The notes below the pieces were generated by a model that had not been told where the DNA came from, made no database searches, and saw only the letters and a list, made by a program, of their open reading frames with translations. Below are positions 58,910 to 64,000 of a DNA stretch of 64,000 nucleotides, one piece after another. The stretch lies in assembly GCF_022024115.1 (NCBI RefSeq), contig NZ_CP091792.1, positions 1,798,001-1,862,000 on the forward strand, in the 5' to 3' direction. Position 1 is the first letter of the stretch. Each line of letters begins with the position of its first letter. This stretch comes from Prevotella communis. Lineage in GTDB: Bacteria > Bacteroidota > Bacteroidia > Bacteroidales > Bacteroidaceae. The position numbers were made by a program, and so were the translations under genes.

Positions 58910-59773
58910 ATGAAACCAACCGCAATTTTACTTCTGCACTGCCCAGACCAACAGGGTATTATATCAGAAGTCACAAAATTCATTACAGACAACAAAGGTA
59001 ACATTGTTGACTTAGACCAGTATGTAGATCATCAAGACGGAATGTTCTTTATGCGTGTTCAGTGGGAACTTGATTCCTTCCTGATTCCACGTGAGAAAAT
59101 CAAGGAATATATTGAGACGCTCTACAAGCAACGCTATCAGATTGAATTCAGTTTGTATTTTAGTGACCAACGTCCCCGCATGGCAATTTTCGTCTCGAAG
59201 ATGAGCCATTGCCTGTACGACTTGCTGGCACGATGGAAAGCTGGAGAGTTTGCATGCGACATTCCCTGCATTATCAGTAACCATGAGGACTTGCGCTATG
59301 TAGCCGACCAGTTTGGCATTCCTTATTATGTGTGGTCAATCAAGAAAGACCACTCCAACAAGGCTGAGGTCGAGGAGGCGGAGATGAAGTTGCTCAAGGA
59401 GAATGGAATAACCTTCATCGTACTGGCTCGTTACATGCAGATTATCAGCGATGCGATGATTGCCGCTTATCCACATCATATTATTAATATCCACCACTCG
59501 TTCTTGCCTGCCTTCGTAGGTGCAAAGCCCTATCATCAGGCATGGGAGCGTGGCGTGAAGATTATCGGTGCCACCAGCCATTATGTTACTGCGGAACTGG
59601 ATGCCGGTCCTATCATCGAACAGGACGTGACACGTATCACCCATAAGGATACACCTGAGAGTCTGGTGCTCAAGGGAAAGGACCTGGAAAAGATAGTGCT
59701 GTCAAGGGCCGTGTCCAAGCATATCCAGCGCAAGGTGCTTACCTATAAGAACAAAACAATTATCTTTAGTTGA
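58910..59773 (+). CDS. purU: Formyltetrahydrofolate deformylase
   Basis: This 287-aa protein has an N-terminal ACT domain (ILLLHCPDQQGIISEVTKFI) and a formyltransferase-like catalytic domain with NIHHSFLPAFVGAKPY (Asn and His) and DAGPIIEQD (Asp). It splits 10-formyl-THF to formate and THF, balancing C1 units. The gene runs straight into hisH (5-bp gap from stop to ATG 59779). Histidine synthesis releases AICAR, a substrate of folate-dependent purine synthesis, a possible reason for the linkage. Confidence 0.94.
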   Translation: MKPTAILLLHCPDQQGIISEVTKFITDNKGNIVDLDQYVDHQDGMFFMRVQWELDSFLIPREKIKEYIETLYKQRYQIEFSLYFSDQRPRMAIFVSKMSHCLYDLLARWKAGEFACDIPCIISNHEDLRYVADQFGIPYYVWSIKKDHSNKAEVEEAEMKLLKENGITFIVLARYMQIISDAMIAAYPHHIINIHHSFLPAFVGAKPYHQAWERGVKIIGATSHYVTAELDAGPIIEQDVTRITHKDTPESLVLKGKDLEKIVLSRAVSKHIQRKVLTYKNKTIIFS

Positions 59774-59778
59774 TAGAT

Positions 59779-60366
59779 ATGCAAGTAGCAGTCGTCAAAT
59801 ATAACGCGGGCAACATTTACTCAGTCATGAATGCATTGAAGCGACTGGGTGTGGAACCGTTGCTCACTGATGATGCCCAACAGCTGAGGCAGGCAGACCG
59901 CGTGCTTTTCCCTGGTCAGGGAGAGGCAAGTGGCGCTATGGCTTATTTGCGTGAACATGGGTTGGATCAGGTGATCCGCTCGCTGACTCAGCCTGTACTG
60001 GGTATTTGTATTGGCCAGCAGTTGCTCTGTCGCCATTCGGAAGAAGGTAATGTGGATTGTCTGGGCATCTTTGATGCGGAGGTGAAGCGTTTCTCCCCTA
60101 CCCGACATGAGGACAAGGTGCCCTGCATGGGATGGAACAAAATCTACGACACCAAGTCAGAGCTGATGACAGGCGTTGAGGGACAGTTTGTCTATTTCGT
60201 ACATAGCTTCTATGTGCCTTCTTGTCCTGAGACCATTGCTACAGCCGACTACATTCAGCCTTATTCCGCTGCATTGCATAAGGATAACTTCTACGCAACA
60301 CAGTTTCATCCGGAAAAGAGTGGAAGTGTTGGTGAACGAATCATTAGAAATTTCTTAGAACTATGA
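59779..60366 (+). CDS. hisH: Imidazole glycerol phosphate synthase, glutaminase subunit
   Basis: ATG 59779 (MQVAVVKYNAGNIYSVMNAL). The 195-aa protein has the glutamine amidotransferase nucleophile in GICIGQQLL (Cys) and the HPEKSG His/Glu pair. It feeds ammonia to HisF. The stop overlaps the hisA start by ATGA (60363-60366). Confidence 0.94.
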   Translation: MQVAVVKYNAGNIYSVMNALKRLGVEPLLTDDAQQLRQADRVLFPGQGEASGAMAYLREHGLDQVIRSLTQPVLGICIGQQLLCRHSEEGNVDCLGIFDAEVKRFSPTRHEDKVPCMGWNKIYDTKSELMTGVEGQFVYFVHSFYVPSCPETIATADYIQPYSAALHKDNFYATQFHPEKSGSVGERIIRNFLEL

Positions 60367-61097
60367 TTGAACTGATTCCTGCAATAGATATTATCGAAGG
60401 ACACTGCGTCAGACTGACCAAGGGCGACTATGAACAGAAGACTGTTTATGGCGAACCTCTGGAGATGGCCCGCCAGTTTGAAGAGATTGGCTATACCCGT
60501 CTTCATGTGGTTGATCTTGACGGAGCGAAGTCGCGTCATATCGTTAACAGCAAGGTTCTGAGCCGACTGGCCGAAGAGACATCGCTGAAGATTGACTTTG
60601 GCGGTGGCATCAAGACAGATGATGATATCGGCAAGGCTTTTGAAGCCGGTGCATCAATGGTGACTATCGGCTCTGTTGCAGTCACCCATCCGGAACTGCT
60701 GGAGCGCTGGTTGGTGAAGTATGGTCCGGAGCGCATCATCTTGGGTGCTGATGTACGTAATGGCCGTATCAGCATCAATGGTTGGAAAGATGACTCGGAA
60801 CAGGAACTCCTTCCCTTCCTGAAACATTATGTTGACATGGGTGTCGTGAATGTCCTGTGTACCGAAATCTCTAAAGACGGAACTTTGTCAGGACCGGCTA
60901 TACCTTTATATAAAAAGGTGATGGAGACGTATCCTCATTTGCATCTCATTGCAAGTGGTGGGGTTAGCTCTATTGATGATATTAAGGAACTTGATGCTGC
61001 TGGCATCCCCTCGGTGGTATTCGGGAAAGCTATTTATGAGGGAAGAATCAATTTGAAAGAACTATGGGACTGGCAAAACGAATCATCCCTTGCTTAG
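60363..61097 (+). CDS. hisA: ProFAR isomerase
   Basis: This 244-aa beta/alpha barrel has the catalytic Asp9 in [25 protein letters not shown] and [10 protein letters not shown] with the second Asp. It isomerises ProFAR to PRFAR in histidine synthesis. Its C-terminal end overlaps hisF by 34 bp. Confidence 0.94.
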   Translation: MIELIPAIDIIEGHCVRLTKGDYEQKTVYGEPLEMARQFEEIGYTRLHVVDLDGAKSRHIVNSKVLSRLAEETSLKIDFGGGIKTDDDIGKAFEAGASMVTIGSVAVTHPELLERWLVKYGPERIILGADVRNGRISINGWKDDSEQELLPFLKHYVDMGVVNVLCTEISKDGTLSGPAIPLYKKVMETYPHLHLIASGGVSSIDDIKELDAAGIPSVVFGKAIYEGRINLKELWDWQNESSLA

Positions 61098-61822
61098 ATG
61101 TGAAGGACGGTGAGACCGTCAAGGGAATAAATTTTGTACAACTGAGAAGTGCAGGAGACCCTGTAGAGCTCGGCAAGGCCTATAGCGAGGCTGGTGCCGA
61201 TGAATTGGTATTCCTGGATATCACGGCTAGTTTTGAGGGACGAAAGACCTTTACGGAGATGGTCACCAAGGTGGCCCAGCAACTCAATATCCCGTTTACG
61301 GTTGGCGGTGGTATCAATGAACTGGCTGACGTAGAACGCATGTTGTATGCCGGTGCAGACAAGGTGAGCATCAATAGTGCCGCCTTGCGCAATCCTCATC
61401 TGATAGAAGAGGTGGCCAACCGTTTCGGTTCTCAGGTGTGTGTGGTGGCTATCGATGCCCGACTGGATGCTGATGGCTGGCATTGCTACCTGAAAGGTGG
61501 ACGCGAGAGAACGGAACGTGGCCTGTTTGAATGGGCCCATGAGGTTCAGGAGCGTGGTGCTGGCGAGATTCTTTTCACGAGTATGAATCATGATGGCGTG
61601 AAGAATGGATATGCCAATGAGGCACTGGCGCAACTGGCCGATAATCTTGATATCCCCATCATTGCCAGTGGCGGCGCAGGTAAGAAAGAACATTTCAGGG
61701 ATGTGTTCCAACAAGGACATGCTGATGCGGCATTAGCTGCAAGTGTCTTCCATTTCGGTGAGATACCCATACCAGAATTAAAACAATATTTGACACAAGA
61801 AGGAATAAACGTAAGACTATGA
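61064..61822 (+). CDS. hisF: Imidazole glycerol phosphate synthase, cyclase subunit
   Basis: This 252-aa protein opens [19 protein letters not shown] with catalytic Asp12; the second catalytic Asp lies in [12 protein letters not shown]. It forms IGP and AICAR from PRFAR and ammonia delivered by HisH. The start ATG 61064 lies 34 bp inside hisA. The stop overlaps hisIE by ATGA. Confidence 0.95.
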   Translation: MGLAKRIIPCLDVKDGETVKGINFVQLRSAGDPVELGKAYSEAGADELVFLDITASFEGRKTFTEMVTKVAQQLNIPFTVGGGINELADVERMLYAGADKVSINSAALRNPHLIEEVANRFGSQVCVVAIDARLDADGWHCYLKGGRERTERGLFEWAHEVQERGAGEILFTSMNHDGVKNGYANEALAQLADNLDIPIIASGGAGKKEHFRDVFQQGHADAALAASVFHFGEIPIPELKQYLTQEGINVRL

Positions 61823-62466
61823 CAATAGATTTTGAGAAGATGGGGGGCTTGGTTCCTGCCATCATACAAGATGCTGACACAAAGAATGTGTTGATGCTGG
61901 GCTTCATGAATGAGGAGGCCTATAAGAAGACTGTGGAAACAGGAAAGGTCACTTTCTGGAGTCGCACCCGTCAGACTCTCTGGACTAAGGGTGAGACAAG
62001 TGGAAACTTCCTGAATCTGGTCAGTATGGATATTGACTGCGATAATGACACATTACTTGTGAAGGTGCACCCTATTGGTCCTACCTGTCATAAAGGTACG
62101 GATACCTGCTGGGGAGAGACCAATCAGAAACCTGCCATCAGTTTCTTGTCTGAATTACAGGACTTTATCGAGAAGCGCTATCAGGAGATGCCTGAGGGAA
62201 GTTACACCACAAAACTATTCCGTGATGGTGTGAACAAGATGGCTCAGAAGGTGGGCGAAGAGGCTCTTGAGACTGTTATCGAGGCAACAAACGGTGATGA
62301 TGAACATCTGGTCTATGAGGCATCTGATATGATTTATCATCTGCTGGTGCTCCTGACAAGCAAGGGCTTACGTATAGAAAATATCGCAGAAGAATTACAT
62401 CGCCGTCATGATCCTGAATGGGATGCCAAACGTCGTAAGGCTAAGGCTGCAGGCGAGATGAAATAA
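61819..62466 (+). CDS. hisI: Bifunctional phosphoribosyl-AMP cyclohydrolase / phosphoribosyl-ATP pyrophosphohydrolase
   Basis: This 215-aa protein is a fusion: HisI part with [30 protein letters not shown] and C(D)xD(C)DNDT metal ligands, then the HisE part with [17 protein letters not shown] and the last helices. It performs two early steps of histidine synthesis. hisG, hisD, hisC and hisB are not in the window. Confidence 0.94.
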   Translation: MTIDFEKMGGLVPAIIQDADTKNVLMLGFMNEEAYKKTVETGKVTFWSRTRQTLWTKGETSGNFLNLVSMDIDCDNDTLLVKVHPIGPTCHKGTDTCWGETNQKPAISFLSELQDFIEKRYQEMPEGSYTTKLFRDGVNKMAQKVGEEALETVIEATNGDDEHLVYEASDMIYHLLVLLTSKGLRIENIAEELHRRHDPEWDAKRRKAKAAGEMK

Positions 62467-62498
62467 TTATTTTCTGTGACTGAAAAATCTTCAAATAG

Positions 62499-63200
62499 AT
62501 GTTGATAGAATATAAAAAAGTAACAGTTTGCCAAAAGGATGGTATTCCCGTCCTTAAGGATGTTGACTTCCATGTGAGTAATGGAGAGTTTGTATATATT
62601 ATAGGTAAGGTGGGCTCTGGTAAGAGTTCGCTGCTGAAAACCATCTATGCCGAACTGTTCATTGACGAGGGTGAAGAGGCAAAGGTGCTGGACCAGGATA
62701 TGCTGACATTGAAACTCAAGCAGGTGCCTGCCATCCGTCGCCAGCTGGGTGTCGTCTTCCAGGATTTTCAGCTTCTGGCCGACCGAAGCGTGCTGAAGAA
62801 TCTGCAGTTTGTCTTGAAGGCTACTGGTTGGAAGGACAAGAAGGAGATGCAGGAACGCATCGAAAAGGTGCTCAGTGATGTGGGCATGTCTGAAAAGATC
62901 AACAAGATGCCCCATGAGTTGTCGGGTGGCGAGAAACAGCGTATTGCTATTGCCCGGGCTATCCTGAATTCTCCCAAGCTCATCGTGGCCGACGAACCTA
63001 CGGCTAATCTTGACCCGGAGACGGCTGATGGTATCATGCAGCTGATGCGTCAGATATCACAGACAGGTACGGCTGTTATTATGTCAACGCATAACATGCC
63101 GCTTCTCGATAAGTATCCTGGCATCGTGTATCGTTGCTTCGATGAACATCTTGAGGAGGTTACCAACGACTTCAACAAGATGAAGATTGAGGATGATTAA
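62499..63200 (+). CDS. ftsE: FtsE-like cell-division ABC ATPase
   Basis: This 233-aa protein has Walker A GKVGSGKSS at 35-43, the signature LSGGEKQRIAIARA and Walker B LIVADEPT. The EYKKVTVCQKDGIPVLKDVD opening and STHNMPLLDKYPG end fit FtsE, which with FtsX activates septal peptidoglycan hydrolases. In Bacteroidetes ftsX is often elsewhere, as here. The gap to hisIE is 32 bp. Confidence 0.9.
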   Translation: MLIEYKKVTVCQKDGIPVLKDVDFHVSNGEFVYIIGKVGSGKSSLLKTIYAELFIDEGEEAKVLDQDMLTLKLKQVPAIRRQLGVVFQDFQLLADRSVLKNLQFVLKATGWKDKKEMQERIEKVLSDVGMSEKINKMPHELSGGEKQRIAIARAILNSPKLIVADEPTANLDPETADGIMQLMRQISQTGTAVIMSTHNMPLLDKYPGIVYRCFDEHLEEVTNDFNKMKIEDD

Positions 63201-63233
63201 ATACTGAATCACAAACACAAAAAACATATACCT

Positions 63234-64000
63234 ATGAAAGTAATGAAATTCGGTGGTACTTCAGTTGGTACCCCACAGAGAATGAAAGAGGTAACCGCAC
63301 TGGTTACAAAGTCTGGTGAGCCCGTGTTTGTAGTACTTTCTGCTATGTCTGGTACTACCAATTCCCTCGTTGAGATTTCTGACTATCTCTACAAAAAGAA
63401 TCCTGATGGAGCCAATGAGGTAATCAATGCGCTGGAGCAGAAGTATTACCGTCATCTGCCAGAGCTCTATACCACAGAGGAATATCAGACGCTGACAAAG
63501 GACTTCCTGAGTGAGGAGTTCGATTATCTGCGCTCTTTCACAAAGGAATTATTTACTTCATTTGAAGAGAAGAGCATTGTGGCTCAGGGCGAGATGATGT
63601 CCACGAATATGGTTGTCAACTATATGAAGGAGAATGGCATCAATGCTGTATTGCTGAATGCACTCGATTTCATGCGTACCGATAAGAATGCAGAGCCAGA
63701 TCCTGTATATATCAAGGAGAAACTGGGTGCATTGATGGAGAAGAATGCTGGTGCACAGGTTTATGTCACTCAGGGTTTTATCTGTCGTAACGCTTATGGT
63801 GAGATTGACAACCTGCAGCGTGGTGGTTCTGACTATACTGCTTCTCTGATTGGTGCAGCCTTGAATGCTGAAGAGATTCAGATTTGGACTGATATTGACG
63901 GTATGCATAATAATGACCCACGTGTCGTTGACAAGACTGAACCCGTTCATCAGTTGCACTTTGAGGAGGCTGCAGAGCTGGCCTATTTCGGTGCTAAGAT
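63234..64000 (+). CDS. lysC: Aspartate kinase (3' truncated by window edge)
   Basis: From ATG 63234 the 255 visible codons begin MKVMKFGGTSVGTPQRM with the kinase lysine in KFGGTSVG, then VAQGEMMSTNM, GFICRNAYGEIDNLQRGGSD and IWTDIDGMHNNDPR. It phosphorylates aspartate at the head of Lys/Thr/Met synthesis. Whether an ACT regulatory part or a homoserine dehydrogenase follows is beyond the edge; the sequence so far fits a monofunctional kinase. Confidence 0.93.
   Translation, partial: MKVMKFGGTSVGTPQRMKEVTALVTKSGEPVFVVLSAMSGTTNSLVEISDYLYKKNPDGANEVINALEQKYYRHLPELYTTEEYQTLTKDFLSEEFDYLRSFTKELFTSFEEKSIVAQGEMMSTNMVVNYMKENGINAVLLNALDFMRTDKNAEPDPVYIKEKLGALMEKNAGAQVYVTQGFICRNAYGEIDNLQRGGSDYTASLIGAALNAEEIQIWTDIDGMHNNDPRVVDKTEPVHQLHFEEAAELAYFGAK

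Overview
The window reads as chromosomal DNA of a Bacteroidales bacterium, most likely Prevotellaceae (Prevotella, Segatella or a relative). The evidence is: -7 boxes of the TAnnTTTG type in front of most transcription units and almost no Shine-Dalgarno sequences; secreted proteins ending in the tail GLYI-NGRKVVIK; families largely confined to Bacteroidetes (DUF5606, DUF4468, a Porin_10-like porin, a TIGR01201-type HU-related protein with a smalltalk peptide); and the ATP synthase order atpD-atpC-orf-atpB-atpE-atpF-atpH-atpA-atpG. No rRNA, tRNA, CRISPR array or intact insertion sequence was seen.

Bases 1-13.1 kb are accessory and partly decayed. They hold the end of a large secreted protein and a 66-aa peptide; an AbiE toxin-antitoxin pair divergent from a hipB antitoxin and an internally deleted hipA, the whole island lying between two direct copies of an 87-bp palindromic repeat; a smalltalk/HU-related pair with a conserved leader and a large AT-rich palindrome upstream; a VapBC pair; phage-like gene remnants; and a DpnII-type (GATC) restriction-modification island (DpnD-like protein, Dam-type methylase, DpnII nuclease, second methylase), followed by an unknown 343-aa protein, a wHTH plus nuclease-like protein and a Fic gene with its middle deleted. 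The promoter region between a 78-aa gene and the dpnD-like gene carries GATC sites inside a 10-bp-phased array, so the system may sense its own methylation.

From 13.2 to 43.3 kb the content is mainly core: hsp20, a beta-helix lipoprotein, cdd-uvrA, pepD, a Skp-like lipoprotein, nhaD, a porin operon, a YrdC/Sua5 enzyme, gdhA, a nusB-yajC-ybbR-coaE operon followed by a DUF5606 gene, rplY-pth-hslR, queF, an oadA-like carboxyltransferase, a phosphopantetheinyl transferase, an RluA-type synthase, a guanine-deaminase-like enzyme, an HD protein, menA and an M6 metalloprotease. At 43.4-44.3 kb there is a frameshifted DprA-like gene with a second copy of the conserved leader plus palindrome seen at 4.8-5.1 kb.

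From 44.5 kb the order is a FadL-type porin, a Tyr/Trp-rich secreted protein, prmA (with a heptanucleotide repeat inside the coding region), the ATP synthase operon, an operon of an AraC-type regulator, an M49 peptidase and an AlkD-like protein, then purU-hisH-hisA-hisF-hisIE-ftsE and a truncated aspartate kinase at the right edge. Peptidases, glutamate dehydrogenase, the sodium/proton antiporter and the F-type ATPase fit a peptide-using anaerobe; that lifestyle is an inference.
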